A DNA stretch of 64,000 nt from Paenibacillus ihumii (GTDB taxonomy: Bacteria; Bacillota; Bacilli; Paenibacillales; Paenibacillaceae): positions 2,542,117 through 2,606,116 of the forward strand of contig NZ_LN884299.1 of assembly GCF_001403875.1 (NCBI RefSeq). The letters are read 5' to 3'. Positions 16,585 to 25,656 of the stretch are shown here, piece after piece. Every line of letters begins with the position of its first letter. Within the stretch, counting starts at the first letter, position 1. The notes under the pieces are model-generated. The model saw only the letters and a program-made list of their open reading frames with translations, ran no database searches and was not told the DNA's origin. A program made the position numbers and the translations under genes.

Positions 16585-17007
16585 CTAGCCCAGATGCGAA
16601 CCGGGAGCTCCTTGATCCTTCGGCAGGCGAAATGTCGCGGTGGAGATGCATCCCAGCGTCCCTTTGCTATCGCGGACTTCAGCGCGGAGCGTCATCGTCC
16701 GGAATGTCTCGTGCAGCGGATAAGCCGTCACGATTAATTCACCCATCGACATCGGGCTAAGAAAATTTACGTTCAGATGGGTCGTCACCCCTTCCCGCCC
16801 GCCCTTCACTGCGGTTACGAGCGTCCCCATCGCCTGATCCATCATTGAGGACAGTACGCCACCATGAACAATGCCCATCGAATTGAGATGCGACTGCGTG
16901 GCGGTAAGTCCGATTTCCACGCGCTGACTGTCTGCCGATATCAGCCTGAGGCCAAGCAGTCCCCAAAACGAATTCTCGCTGCGGGACAGGATATCCGTCC
17001 AATCCAT
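16585..17007 (-). CDS. PaaI-family hotdog thioesterase
   Basis: A 140-aa single hotdog domain with the family pattern HLNSMGIVHGGVLSSMMDQAMG (catalytic region near 42-60) and THLNVNFLSPMSMGELI. Such proteins hydrolyse acyl- or aryl-CoA thioesters; the substrate cannot be read from sequence. AGGAGG precedes the ATG. It lies between ymcA and the Nudix gene, with a terminator upstream at 17165-17196, so it starts a separate unit. Confidence 0.8.
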   Translation of the reverse strand: MDWTDILSRSENSFWGLLGLRLISADSQRVEIGLTATQSHLNSMGIVHGGVLSSMMDQAMGTLVTAVKGGREGVTTHLNVNFLSPMSMGELIVTAYPLHETFRTMTLRAEVRDSKGTLGCISTATFRLPKDQGAPGSHLG

Positions 17008-17164
17008 GATCGTTCCTCCTGTTCCAGTAGAGGTTGATTCTACAGCAACCCTTCTAGGGTATTATTCCTAAGATGCCGCTGTTCAAACAATCGCAAAGTG
17101 GATATTTCATGACATTAAATAATTTCGTTTGCAGCTCCTGCTGCGCTTCTTCTTTCTATTATCG

Positions 17165-17196
17165 TCAAAAAAAGTGCGAAGGGAAAGCCTCCGCAC
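17165..17196 (-). terminator. Terminator of ymcA
   Basis: GTGCGGAGG pairs with CCTTCGCAC (one mismatch) and is followed on the minus strand by TTTTTTT. Confidence 0.8.
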
Positions 17197-17211
17197 CAGA
17201 TTGATGACGAC

Positions 17212-17646
17212 TTACTCGCCATATCCCGAGGCCGGAGCAGGTTCGCTTCCGGACTCGACATTCACCTTCTCCGATACCGTATCCCGGATTACCGAGATAA
17301 CGAGCTGCAGCAAATAGTTGATATCGCTTTGGCTTTGCTGGAATTCGGTTACGAGCGGAATTCCATCGAGCTCGTCCTGGAGCTCATCGATTTCGCGCTC
17401 GATCTTCTCGACCATCGCTTGATTCTGGAAGCTTTGGAAGGCGACGATCTCCTTCTGCTTCTTCTTGATGGCACTGATAAGCGTCTGCACCCTTTCATGC
17501 TTCTGAATCAGGCGCTCAGCCTTCTGGTAATGCTGTACCTCCTCGCTTGTCCCGATCAGCTCTGCGAGTTCTTTTGCTTTAGCCATAATATCTTCCCGGA
17601 TAACGAGATCACGGGAATCGAATTTCGGTATGCCGCAATCGGTCAT
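17212..17646 (-). CDS. ymcA: RicA/YmcA, RNase Y-interacting regulator
   Basis: The 144-aa, mostly helical protein has the YmcA core (EEVQHYQKAERLIQKHERVQ, LDGIPLVTEFQQSQSDINYL). In B. subtilis YmcA forms a complex with YlbF and YaaT that acts with RNase Y in mRNA maturation and affects biofilm, competence and sporulation. I chose the ATG at 17646 because GGAG lies nine bases upstream; a TTG seven codons earlier is weaker. It carries one Cys near the N-terminus (DCGIP) and none at the C-terminus, unlike B. subtilis YmcA, which ends with a cysteine. It follows miaB, as in B. subtilis. Confidence 0.85.
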   Translation of the reverse strand: MTDCGIPKFDSRDLVIREDIMAKAKELAELIGTSEEVQHYQKAERLIQKHERVQTLISAIKKKQKEIVAFQSFQNQAMVEKIEREIDELQDELDGIPLVTEFQQSQSDINYLLQLVISVIRDTVSEKVNVESGSEPAPASGYGE

Positions 17647-17739
17647 ATGATTATGCTCCTGTCCCAAGGCTCTATCCTCCCCATCATGATCAAACCATGT
17701 GATGCTGTAATATTCAATTCATTAATTTTAAGGTATTCA

Positions 17740-19290
17740 TTAAACAGACGTAACTGCTTCCGGTACGATGTTCCCTTTAATGTACCAAGTCATTGGATCG
17801 GTGATCTCCACATGCACGAATTTGCCGATCAGATCCTTGCTGCCTTCAAAGTGAACCAGCTTGTTGCTGCGCGTCCGGCCGGACAAGACGTCAGCATTAT
17901 TCTTGCTCTCTCCTTCGACAAGAACTTCGACGATCTTGCCTGCCATCAGATCGTTGCTCATCCGGCAATGCTCGTTAACGACTTCATTCAGCCGCTGGAG
18001 CCGCTCCTTCTTGACCTCCATCGGCACGTTATCCTCCATGACGGCTGCCGGGGTACCTTCACGCGGCGAATAAATGAACGTGAAGGCGAAGTCATAGCCT
18101 ACCTCACGAACGAGGGACAGCGTATCCTGGAACTGCTCCTCGGTCTCCCCTGGAAAGCCGACGATGATGTCCGTAGTCAATACCACATTGGGTATGGCTT
18201 TCTTGATCTTGCGAACAAGCTCCAAATAGTGCTCCCGCGAATATTTGCGGCTCATTCGTTTCAAAACCTCGGTATTTCCCGATTGAACCGGGAGATGAAT
18301 ATGCTCAACCAGATTGCCGCCCTTGGCCAGCACTTCGATTAATGCATCGTCAAAATCACGAGGGTGCGAGGTCGTGAAGCGAATGCGCGGTATATCGATC
18401 TGGCGAATATCGTCCATCAAATTGGCAAACGTATAGTCGATATCCGTAAAATCCTTGCCATAGGCATTCACGTTCTGCCCAAGGAGCGTAATCTCCTTGA
18501 AGCCTTGCCGCGCCAAATCGCGAACCTCAGCGATGACATCCTCTGGACGGCGGCTGCGCTCCTTGCCTCGCGTGAATGGAACGATGCAGTAGGTGCAGAA
18601 TTTATCGCAGCCGTACATAATGTTGACCCAGGCGCGCATGCCCTCGCGCTTCTTAGGCAGGTTCTCGATGATATCCCCTTCCTTGGACCACACCTCTACG
18701 ACCATCTCTTTGCTGAATAGCGCCTCCTGAATCAAATAAGGCAAACGATGGATATTGTGCGTACCAAAAATCATATCGACGAACCCGTGCTTCTGCATAA
18801 TGCGGTTGACTACGCCTTCCTCCTGCGACATGCAGCCACATACGCCAAGCAGCAGATCCGGATTCTCCGTCTTTAGTCCTTTAAGGTGGCCGAGCTCACC
18901 GAACACTTTATCCTCGGCATTCTCCCGAATAGCGCAGGTATTCAGTAAAATTAGGTTCGCTTCCTTACGCTCCTCGGTAGGGGTATAGCCCATTTCCTCC
19001 AGCAGGCCCTTCATCGTCTCGGTATCATGCTCATTCATCTGGCAGCCGTACGTGTAGATGATGTATTTCCTGCCGTTGCCGAGACCCTTCAGCTCTTCAG
19101 GAACGGCGGTGTCGTACAGCACTCGAATATCTTCTTTCCCGCGCTGCTTCTCTTTGCGGTGATCCGGTTCCGAAAGAATTTGAATATCCCGTCCGCGAAT
19201 TCTGATCTTCTTCCCGCTCTCGTCCTCAGAAATGACTTTGGCATCTGAAAAATCAAAATACTTGGAGTAATCCTTCGTTTCCTTAGCCAT
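17740..19290 (-). CDS. miaB: tRNA-2-methylthio-N6-dimethylallyladenosine synthase
   Basis: A methylthiotransferase of 516 aa with N-terminal UPF0004 cysteines (YGCQMNEHDTE near 82, NTCAIR, GVCGCMSQEEG), the radical-SAM motif CDKFCTYC near 229, and a C-terminal TRAM domain. It adds the methylthio group to i6A37 of tRNAs. About 65 extra residues precede the family domain, a usual feature of Bacillus-type MiaB. ymcA follows 73 bases later, so the two are probably one operon under the promoter at 19371-19399. Confidence 0.93.
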   Translation of the reverse strand: MAKETKDYSKYFDFSDAKVISEDESGKKIRIRGRDIQILSEPDHRKEKQRGKEDIRVLYDTAVPEELKGLGNGRKYIIYTYGCQMNEHDTETMKGLLEEMGYTPTEERKEANLILLNTCAIRENAEDKVFGELGHLKGLKTENPDLLLGVCGCMSQEEGVVNRIMQKHGFVDMIFGTHNIHRLPYLIQEALFSKEMVVEVWSKEGDIIENLPKKREGMRAWVNIMYGCDKFCTYCIVPFTRGKERSRRPEDVIAEVRDLARQGFKEITLLGQNVNAYGKDFTDIDYTFANLMDDIRQIDIPRIRFTTSHPRDFDDALIEVLAKGGNLVEHIHLPVQSGNTEVLKRMSRKYSREHYLELVRKIKKAIPNVVLTTDIIVGFPGETEEQFQDTLSLVREVGYDFAFTFIYSPREGTPAAVMEDNVPMEVKKERLQRLNEVVNEHCRMSNDLMAGKIVEVLVEGESKNNADVLSGRTRSNKLVHFEGSKDLIGKFVHVEITDPMTWYIKGNIVPEAVTSV

Positions 19291-19370
19291 GATGTCGGCC
19301 CACTCCTTTAATCAATCTATCGCTAAAAATACCACGTCTTCATGAGTGTATGAAAAATGCATTACACTAA

Positions 19371-19399
19371 ATTATAACATGGTTCCAAAGTGATATCCA
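19371..19399 (-). promoter_or_regulatory. Extended -10 promoter of miaB-ymcA
   Basis: On the minus strand TGTTATAAT gives a perfect -10 with the TG extension; TGGATA lies 17 bases upstream as a weak -35. It is about 80 bases before miaB. Confidence 0.6.
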
Positions 19400-19451
19400 G
19401 ACGCGAGACAGCCTTTAGCGATAATAGGATCGCAGGAGGCGCGCATGCCAA

Positions 19452-19477
19452 AAAGCCCGTTCCTTAGAACGGGCTTT
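19452..19477 (-). terminator. Terminator of the DUF1657 gene
   Basis: AAAGCCCGTTC and GAACGGGCTTT form a perfect 11-bp stem with a CTTA loop; T residues follow on the minus strand. Confidence 0.8.
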
Positions 19478-19507
19478 GCTTGCTTCTTCATATGGTTGGG
19501 TCAGCCT

Positions 19508-19714
19508 TTAGAATCCTTTATACTGCGGCTCCTCATTTTCCAGCTGCTGGACTCTCGTTTCTACTTGATCCACGATTTGCTGCGTTTGCTGGGCTGCATT
19601 AGTAAACAGGTTTTTAGCATCCTGGTTTTGCGTGTTGAGCGCGAATTGCTCCAGATTTGCTTGAGCGCTTTTTAAAGACGCCAGCGTCGTTTTCACTTGG
19701 GCTGCTACAGTCAT
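19508..19714 (-). CDS. DUF1657 protein, 68 aa
   Basis: A small helical protein (MTVAAQVKTTLASLKSAQAN start, then DAKNLFTNAAQQTQQIVDQV) of the DUF1657 family. These occur beside spoVA genes in Bacillus species, including the spoVA2mob cluster that raises spore heat resistance; biochemical role unknown. It is divergent from the DUF421-DUF1657 gene, and a second copy of the same domain ends that protein. RBS AAGGTGGTGA precedes the ATG. Confidence 0.85.
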   Translation of the reverse strand: MTVAAQVKTTLASLKSAQANLEQFALNTQNQDAKNLFTNAAQQTQQIVDQVETRVQQLENEEPQYKGF

Positions 19715-19883
19715 TGTTTCACCACCTTAGTCAATAGCTTTACTTTTCGCCATCATAATTTCACCATTCACTCACAAAACATACTCTCAAGAATAATGCC
19801 AAATTTTGTGTTAGTAAAAAAACTGCATCTGCGCATAATTTGGTTGTTGAGCTTGTTCATGAGCAGTGAAAGGAGCAGCGATA

Positions 19884-20744
19884 ATGCCGTTATGGTTAGA
19901 GGTTGTTATACGTACTTTGGTATCCGTCGTCGTGCTGTTTTTTCTGACCCGGATGCTTGGCAAAAGGCAGGTCTCCCAGTTATCCCTGTTTGAGTATATT
20001 ACCGGGATCACGATCGGGAGCATCACGGCCTATATTTCTCTAGATGTCGATACGGACTGGTATTTAGGCATTGTTGCCTTAGTTGTATGGGTGCTGGTTT
20101 CCTACGGGATTGAAGTCCTGCAATTAAAAAGCAAGCGCTCGAGAAACTGGATTGAAGGCAAATCTACCGTACTCATTAAAGATGGAAAAATACTGGAAGA
20201 CAATCTAAAAAAAGAAAAGCTGACGAATGAAGAACTGCTGGAGCAGCTTCGCCAAAAAAATGTATTCAAGGCTGCCGAAGTCGAATTTGCCACCATTGAA
20301 CCGAGCGGAGAGGTTAATATACTGCTCAAGAGCGAATATCAGCCTATTACGCCTGCCCATCTTGGGATCAAGGTAGCTCCCGAGCCCGAATCTCAAGCTG
20401 TCATCCTTGATGGACGAGTGATGGACGAGCCGCTTTCCAATCTTGGATTAAACCGGGATTGGCTGGATACCGAGCTGGAAAAGCTCGGGGTATCGATCGA
20501 CAACGTGTTTCTAGGGCAGGTCGATGGATATGGTCAGTTATTTGTCGACCTCTACGATGATCAGCTGCAGGTGCCGGAGCCCCAGGAAAAGGCCTCTTTG
20601 CTTGCTCAATTGAAGAAGTGCGAAGCTGATTTGGAAATGTATGCCTTATCTACTGAGGATACCGAGGCGAAGCAGATGTACACCGATTGCTCCAACCAGT
20701 TAATGCAGGTCATTCATGACGTTAAGCCGCTACTGTCTCAATAG
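19884..20744 (+). CDS. DUF421 membrane protein with C-terminal DUF1657 domain (YetF-like)
   Basis: Three membrane helices lie in the first 85 residues (VVIRTLVSVVVLFFLTRMLG; YLGIVALVVWVLVSYGIEVL), followed by the soluble YetF domain (STVLIKDGKIL, AEVEFATIEPSGEVNILLK). The last 55 residues (EKASLLAQLKKCEADLEMYA) are a DUF1657 domain. This fusion is typical for genes beside spoVAC/spoVAD in spore-heat-resistance clusters. I chose the ATG at 19884 because AAAGGAG is nine bases upstream. It is 11 bases before spoVAC, so the three plus-strand genes likely form one operon, expected to act in the forespore. Confidence 0.85.
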   Translation: MPLWLEVVIRTLVSVVVLFFLTRMLGKRQVSQLSLFEYITGITIGSITAYISLDVDTDWYLGIVALVVWVLVSYGIEVLQLKSKRSRNWIEGKSTVLIKDGKILEDNLKKEKLTNEELLEQLRQKNVFKAAEVEFATIEPSGEVNILLKSEYQPITPAHLGIKVAPEPESQAVILDGRVMDEPLSNLGLNRDWLDTELEKLGVSIDNVFLGQVDGYGQLFVDLYDDQLQVPEPQEKASLLAQLKKCEADLEMYALSTEDTEAKQMYTDCSNQLMQVIHDVKPLLSQ

Positions 20745-20755
20745 GAGGTAACAAG

Positions 20756-21244
20756 ATGAGCAGCCAAAATAAAAAAATGACCCCGGTGCAGCAGAAGTAT
20801 CAAAAGCTCGCTCAAACGAAAGAGCCCAAGCGGCCTGTATGGAGCAACTGCCTGCGCGCTTTTGTGATCGGCGGGGGAATCTGTCTTCTCGGCGAAGGCA
20901 TTCGGCAGGCCTTTATGAAATATGGAGGCTTCGATGAGAAATCGGCCTCCAATCCAACGGTAGCTGTGCTGATTCTCCTGGCCGTAATTCTCACCGCTTT
21001 GGGCGTGTACGACAAAATTGCCCAATGGGCCGGGGCCGGATCAGCCGTTCCTGTAACGGGATTCGCGAATTCGATGGCTTCCTCAGCGATTGAGCACCGG
21101 AGCGAGGGGCTTGTACTAGGCGTGGGCGCAGGGATGTTCCAGCTGGCTGGCTCCGTCGTCGTCTTCGGCACTGTCGCTGCATTCGTTATCGGCATCATTT
21201 ATGCCCTGTTTGTACCAGGCTATATAGGAGGAGGAGGTTCGTGA
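20756..21244 (+). CDS. spoVAC: Stage V sporulation protein AC
   Basis: The 162-aa membrane protein has the SpoVAC pattern: polar N-terminus, then helices near 45-65, 75-95 and 125-155 (RAFVIGGGICLLGEGIRQAF, VLILLAVILTALGVYDKIAQ). SpoVAC proteins form part of the inner spore membrane channel that takes up and releases dipicolinic acid. RBS TAGGAGG precedes the ATG. It overlaps operonically with spoVAD (1-base gap). Confidence 0.9.
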   Translation: MSSQNKKMTPVQQKYQKLAQTKEPKRPVWSNCLRAFVIGGGICLLGEGIRQAFMKYGGFDEKSASNPTVAVLILLAVILTALGVYDKIAQWAGAGSAVPVTGFANSMASSAIEHRSEGLVLGVGAGMFQLAGSVVVFGTVAAFVIGIIYALFVPGYIGGGGS

Positions 21245-21245
21245 G

Positions 21246-22262
21246 ATGCTCAAAGGCCACCAGAGCTGGATATTTGAGAATAAACCGAAAATCATTAGCA
21301 AGGCGACAATTGTCGGCCCGTTTGAAGGTCAGGGGCCATTGGCCAAAGACTTTGATATCATTCATGCAGACCTCTATTTGGGACAGGAAAGCTGGGAAAA
21401 AGCCGAGAAAACGCTCATTGAGGAGTCAGCCAGTCTAGCGATCAAGAATGCTGGACTCACTAAGGATCAGGTGCAGTTCTATTTCGGCGGCGATCTGATG
21501 AACCAAATTATCAGCAGCAGCTTCGCCGCAAGGACCCTCAGCATTCCTTATTTAGGGCTGTTCGGAGCCTGCTCTACCTCTATGGAGAGCCTTGCCCTTG
21601 CTGCATTCGTTGTCAATCACGGCGGCGCTAAATACGCTTTGGCTGGTACCTGCAGCCATAACGCCAGCGCCGAGAAGCAGTTCAGATATCCGACGGAGTA
21701 CGGCTCGCAGAAGCCGCCAACCGCCCAATTCACCGTAACCGGCTCAGGCTCGGTCATTATCTCTCCGGACGGCGATGGTCCCGCCGTGACCTCCGCCACG
21801 ATCGGAAGGGTCATCGACATGGGCATCACCGATCCGTTCAATATGGGGGCGGCGATGGCTCCCGCGGCCGTCGACACGATGCAGGCTCATTTCCGCGATA
21901 TGGGCATTGAGCCTTCCTACTATGATTTGATCGTCACCGGGGACCTGAGCAAAGTAGGCTATGAAATTGCCAAGGAGCTGCTTCGTGAGCATCGCATTCC
22001 GATGGAAGGCACGATCTATAAGGACTGCGGAATGATGATTTACGATTACAGCAAGCAGAAGGTTCAGGCCGGCGCCAGCGGCTGTGCCTGCTCAGCGGTC
22101 GTCACCTATGGTCACTTGCTTAATCAGATGCAGCGGGGCGAGTTGAACAGGATCCTTGTCGTCGCTACAGGAGCTCTCCTCTCGCCGCTGTCATATCAGC
22201 AGGGAGAGACGATTCCCTGCATCGCCCATGCCGTATCGATCGAGAACACTACAGCACCTTAG
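21246..22262 (+). CDS. spoVAD: Stage V sporulation protein AD
   Basis: A 338-aa thiolase-fold protein (YLGLFGACSTSMESLALAAF, CSHNASAEKQFRYPTEYG, TGSGSVIIS) that binds dipicolinic acid in the SpoVA complex. Length fits the family. The usual downstream partner SpoVAEb is not encoded here: the next gene, pduL, is on the opposite strand and a terminator intervenes. RBS GGAGGAGG precedes the ATG. Confidence 0.92.
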   Translation: MLKGHQSWIFENKPKIISKATIVGPFEGQGPLAKDFDIIHADLYLGQESWEKAEKTLIEESASLAIKNAGLTKDQVQFYFGGDLMNQIISSSFAARTLSIPYLGLFGACSTSMESLALAAFVVNHGGAKYALAGTCSHNASAEKQFRYPTEYGSQKPPTAQFTVTGSGSVIISPDGDGPAVTSATIGRVIDMGITDPFNMGAAMAPAAVDTMQAHFRDMGIEPSYYDLIVTGDLSKVGYEIAKELLREHRIPMEGTIYKDCGMMIYDYSKQKVQAGASGCACSAVVTYGHLLNQMQRGELNRILVVATGALLSPLSYQQGETIPCIAHAVSIENTTAP

Positions 22263-22284
22263 ATTTATTCATAATGTAAAAAGA

Positions 22285-22312
22285 GCTATCTCCAATTAAT
22301 TCTGGAGATAGC
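22285..22312. terminator. Convergent terminator between spoVAD and pduL
   Basis: GCTATCTCC (22285-22293) pairs with GGAGATAGC (22304-22312). On the minus strand CTCTTTTTAC follows, so pduL is the better-served gene; it may also stop spoVAD. Confidence 0.75.
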
Positions 22313-22334
22313 CCTTGATTTAAGCTGATTGCTA

Positions 22335-22907
22335 TTAATCAATGATCTCAGCCGTATCGCCATTGCTGGCTCCGGCTGCATTAGCCTCATCAGTATCGAT
22401 ATGCATGTCCAGAGCAAAGGAATCAGAGACGCGTGCAATCACGTTCTCCAGCACCAAACCGCGCTCTCCGCTCAAACGGACTTTTAGCAGCTGCTTGTCC
22501 TTAATGCCCCATTTCTCGGCATCGGAGGTATGGAAGTGAATGTGGCGAGCCGCTACAATAACTCCCTCCTGCAGTTCTACCTCTCCGGCTGGGCCTTTAA
22601 TCTTAATGCCCGGTGTGCCGTCAATATGTCCAGATTCTCTAACCGGCGCCTTAACGCCAATCGCAAACGAATCAGTACGGGAAATCTCAAGCTGTGAAGC
22701 AGGCCGTGCAGGTCCTAGTATGCGAACTTTATCAAATTGACCCTTCGGACCGATAACAGCCACCGTCTCGTTGGCCGCAAATTGTCCTGGCTGGGACAAC
22801 GGCTTAAATTCCGTAAGCTGGTAGCCTTGGCCGAATAAAGCCTCGATATGCTCCTGGGTCAAATGAATATGACGCGCTGATACGCCGACTGGCACTGTTT
22901 TGCTCAT
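22335..22907 (-). CDS. pduL: Phosphate propanoyltransferase (PduL-type phosphotransacylase)
   Basis: The 190-aa protein has two PduL half-domains with zinc-ligand histidines in VGVSARHIHLT near 9-18 and VAARHIHFHT near 118-127. It transfers acyl groups between CoA and phosphate. No microcompartment genes or targeting peptide are visible (the typical N-terminal encapsulation helix is absent), so it may be the housekeeping acetyl/propionyl phosphotransacylase. It stands alone with terminators on both sides. Confidence 0.88.
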   Translation of the reverse strand: MSKTVPVGVSARHIHLTQEHIEALFGQGYQLTEFKPLSQPGQFAANETVAVIGPKGQFDKVRILGPARPASQLEISRTDSFAIGVKAPVRESGHIDGTPGIKIKGPAGEVELQEGVIVAARHIHFHTSDAEKWGIKDKQLLKVRLSGERGLVLENVIARVSDSFALDMHIDTDEANAAGASNGDTAEIID

Positions 22908-22992
22908 TTTGCAAACACTCCTCAGTTTTTTCTCTATGTCAAATGATGCTTTACATCGTTACCCATTATACACCTATTTCAAACAAAAAGAA

Positions 22993-23021
22993 AAAGATGT
23001 CCTCCCGAAAAGGACATCTTT
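22993..23021 (-). terminator. Terminator of korB
   Basis: AAAGATGTCCT (22993-23003) and AGGACATCTTT (23011-23021) form a perfect stem; T-rich sequence follows on the minus strand. Confidence 0.85.
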
Positions 23022-23028
23022 CACCGAT

Positions 23029-23895
23029 TTATCTGAATTCTGCTACAAGATTGTCAAAGTCTGCCTGGGATAATGCCAGCGATTGATGTGCCAGCGGCTC
23101 CTGGGAGAAACCGTGAACGAGATTCTCATAGCTCTTCTTCTCTTTGTTCTGATAGATCAAGCCTGTAATCATGCTTCCCGTCTCCATCAGCTTCGTCATC
23201 GCAGCGAGGCGGTTCGTAGGATCATAGCCTTCTACCGTATCCAGATTGATGATATTTTCTTTAAACCAGTCGTACGTGTTCACCTTGTTGAACGTTACGC
23301 ACGGGCTGAATACGTTGATCAAGGAGAAGCCTTCATGCTGAATGCCTTGTTCGATCAAGGACGTCAGCTGCTTCAAATCGCTGGAGAAGGATTGCGCTAC
23401 GAAGGTTGCTCCCGCAGCAATCGCGACCTCTAATGGGGACAACGTCGATTCAATGGAGCCTTCAGGCGTACTCTTCGTCTTGAAGCCTTCGCCGCTTCGC
23501 GGAGAGGTTTGCCCTTTCGTAAGTCCATAGATCTGGTTATCCATAACGATATAGGTGATATTGATATTCCGGCGGATCGCATGAACGGTATGGCCCATTC
23601 CGATCGCAAATCCGTCGCCGTCCCCGCCGGAAGCGATAACGGTCAGGTCGCGATTGGCGAGTTTTACGCCCTGCGCGATCGGCAGCGCCCGGCCATGAAT
23701 GCCGTGAAGGCCGTATGCGTTAATATATCCTGATATCCGGCCCGAGCAGCCGATTCCGGAAATGACAGCCAAATTCTCCGGCTCCAGCCCAACATTGGCC
23801 GCAGCGCGTTGAATGGCAGCTTGTACGGAGAAGTCTCCGCATCCAGGACACCAATTCGGCTTTACTTTATTACGAAAATCCTTGAAAGTTGCCAT
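23029..23895 (-). CDS. korB: 2-oxoacid:ferredoxin oxidoreductase beta subunit (KorB)
   Basis: The 288-aa beta subunit has the cluster motif NWCPGCGDF near 14-22, a further IGCSGR, and the thiamine diphosphate motif GDGDGFAIGMGH to NQIYGLTKGQ. The order korA-korB upstream of miaB is typical for Bacillus relatives and points to 2-oxoglutarate or a related 2-oxoacid. Its ATG directly follows the korA stop with no gap, so the two are coupled. It needs an external ferredoxin; no delta subunit is encoded here. Confidence 0.88.
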   Translation of the reverse strand: MATFKDFRNKVKPNWCPGCGDFSVQAAIQRAAANVGLEPENLAVISGIGCSGRISGYINAYGLHGIHGRALPIAQGVKLANRDLTVIASGGDGDGFAIGMGHTVHAIRRNINITYIVMDNQIYGLTKGQTSPRSGEGFKTKSTPEGSIESTLSPLEVAIAAGATFVAQSFSSDLKQLTSLIEQGIQHEGFSLINVFSPCVTFNKVNTYDWFKENIINLDTVEGYDPTNRLAAMTKLMETGSMITGLIYQNKEKKSYENLVHGFSQEPLAHQSLALSQADFDNLVAEFR

Positions 23896-25656
23896 TTATA
23901 CCAACTCCTCCTGCGGTTTATTTCCGGCTACTTTTTTGCATTCGTTGTAAACTTCCGAAGGAAGGAACGGATTGCCGTCATATTTCAGCACATTGACAAT
24001 TTTATCGTGATAACCGATGTTTTGTTTAATCAGGCTAGCCAGCTGGCCTGTCGCATTGTTCTCCAGGACGAGTACTTTCTTCGCTTTCTTAAGTTCCGGA
24101 AGTACTTCCTCTACTGGGAACGGATGCAGCTGGCGAACCGTCATATGGTTCGTCTTGATGCCTTCGCCGTCCAAGCGGATGCGGGCCTGATCGATCGTTC
24201 CGCCCGTAGAGCCCATGCCGACGATAAGAATGTCCGGCTCGGCATGAGGAGCCTGCAGATGGATCGGGTTCGTCACCTTCAGGTTGTTCAGCTTGCGCAT
24301 ACGCTTATCCATCATTTTCTTCCGGTTGACCGTACTCTCGGATGGACGTCCAGCCTCGTCATGCTCAACGCCGGTCACATGGTGAATGCCGTTCTTCTCG
24401 CCGGGCAGAACCCGCGGGGAGATCCCATTCTCCGTGAACGCATAGCGATTGAACATGCTGCCGTCCTCGCGATCAGGAATATCCTTCACCACGTAGCCGC
24501 GGTCGATGACGATTTTGTTGTAATCGAGCACCTCGCAAGACTGCTTGCCGAGCGACAGCTGAAGATCCGTCGCCAGGATAACAGGCACTTGATATTTCTC
24601 AGCAAGGTTAAAGGCTTCGATTGTATCGTAGAAGCACTCCTCAATCGAGCTCGGCGCAATAACGATTTTCGGAATTTCGCCGTGCGTACCATAGATCAGA
24701 GCATTGATATCACTTTGCTCCTGCTTCGTCGGAAGTCCTGTACTCGGACCGCCGCGCTGCGTATCAACAATCACGACAGGCGTTTCCGTCATGCCGGCTA
24801 GTCCAATCGCTTCCATCATCAGGGACAAGCCAGGTCCCGCCGATGCGGTCATCGTCCGAACACCAGCATAGTTCGCGCCGATTGCCATTGTAATAGCAGC
24901 GATCTCATCCTCAGTTTGAATGACCGTTCCGCCGAATTTTGGCAGCTTCGTTATCAGATATTCCATAATTTCGGAAGCCGGTGTAATCGGATACGCGCTC
25001 ATGATCCGGCAACCAGCGGCAACAGCCCCTAGGCCGATCGCATCGTTACCGATCATAAACAGCTTCTGCTTGCCGTCAGCAGGGCCCAATTTAAAGCTGT
25101 CAATCGGACCTCCTGCAAGCTCAAGCACGAAATCCGCACCGCGTTTTACCGCTTCGATATTCTTCTCAACAATCGCCGGGCCCTTGCGGCCAAATTCTTC
25201 TTCTACGGCTTTGTTAAACACTTCTAATGGCAGACCAAGCAACGCCCAAGATGCACCGGACGCCACCATATTCTTCATCAGCGAAGTACCCAGCTCCTCC
25301 GCAATAGCCGTAATTGGCACCGCGAAGAGAGTCGCGTCAACACCTTCAGGAACAGTAGGATCGAATTTGGCATCCGCCACGATGACGCCACCGCTGCGGA
25401 GCTCATGTGCATTCAAATCGATACTTTCTTGGTCAAAAGCGACTAAAATGTCCAAATCGTCGGAAATCGCACGAATCGGCATTGTACTGATCCGAATTTT
25501 GTTATTCGTATGGCCGCCTTTAATACGGGAGGAGAAATGCCGATACCCGTACAAATAATATCCAAGTCTGTTCAAGGCCGTCGAAAAAATTCGATCTGTA
25601 CTTTCAACGCCTTCACCCTGCTGTCCACCGATCTTCCAAGACAATTGACTAATCAA
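23896..25656 (-). CDS. korA: 2-oxoacid:ferredoxin oxidoreductase, fused gamma-alpha subunit (KorA)
   Basis: The 586-aa protein begins with a gamma domain (about 1-190; LSWKIGGQQGEGVESTDRIF) and continues with the alpha domain (SAYPITPASEIMEYL near 222, ASAGPGLSLMMEAIGLAG). Start is TTG at 25656 with AAAGGGGTG upstream. Together with KorB it makes a two-subunit enzyme for oxidative decarboxylation of a 2-oxoacid with ferredoxin as electron acceptor. It is separate in design from the gamma-delta/alpha-beta enzyme at 9.9-13.3 kb. Confidence 0.88.
   Translation of the reverse strand: MISQLSWKIGGQQGEGVESTDRIFSTALNRLGYYLYGYRHFSSRIKGGHTNNKIRISTMPIRAISDDLDILVAFDQESIDLNAHELRSGGVIVADAKFDPTVPEGVDATLFAVPITAIAEELGTSLMKNMVASGASWALLGLPLEVFNKAVEEEFGRKGPAIVEKNIEAVKRGADFVLELAGGPIDSFKLGPADGKQKLFMIGNDAIGLGAVAAGCRIMSAYPITPASEIMEYLITKLPKFGGTVIQTEDEIAAITMAIGANYAGVRTMTASAGPGLSLMMEAIGLAGMTETPVVIVDTQRGGPSTGLPTKQEQSDINALIYGTHGEIPKIVIAPSSIEECFYDTIEAFNLAEKYQVPVILATDLQLSLGKQSCEVLDYNKIVIDRGYVVKDIPDREDGSMFNRYAFTENGISPRVLPGEKNGIHHVTGVEHDEAGRPSESTVNRKKMMDKRMRKLNNLKVTNPIHLQAPHAEPDILIVGMGSTGGTIDQARIRLDGEGIKTNHMTVRQLHPFPVEEVLPELKKAKKVLVLENNATGQLASLIKQNIGYHDKIVNVLKYDGNPFLPSEVYNECKKVAGNKPQEELV

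Noticed and set aside
19715..19883. Sigma-G promoters for the divergent DUF1657 and DUF421 genes
   Set aside because: CATACTC and CATAATT -10-like sequences exist but no matching -35 at the right distance.
23809..24801. 330-codon open frame antisense to korA
   Set aside because: It mirrors codon structure of korA, has no ribosome site and no recognisable family; korA is clear on the other strand.
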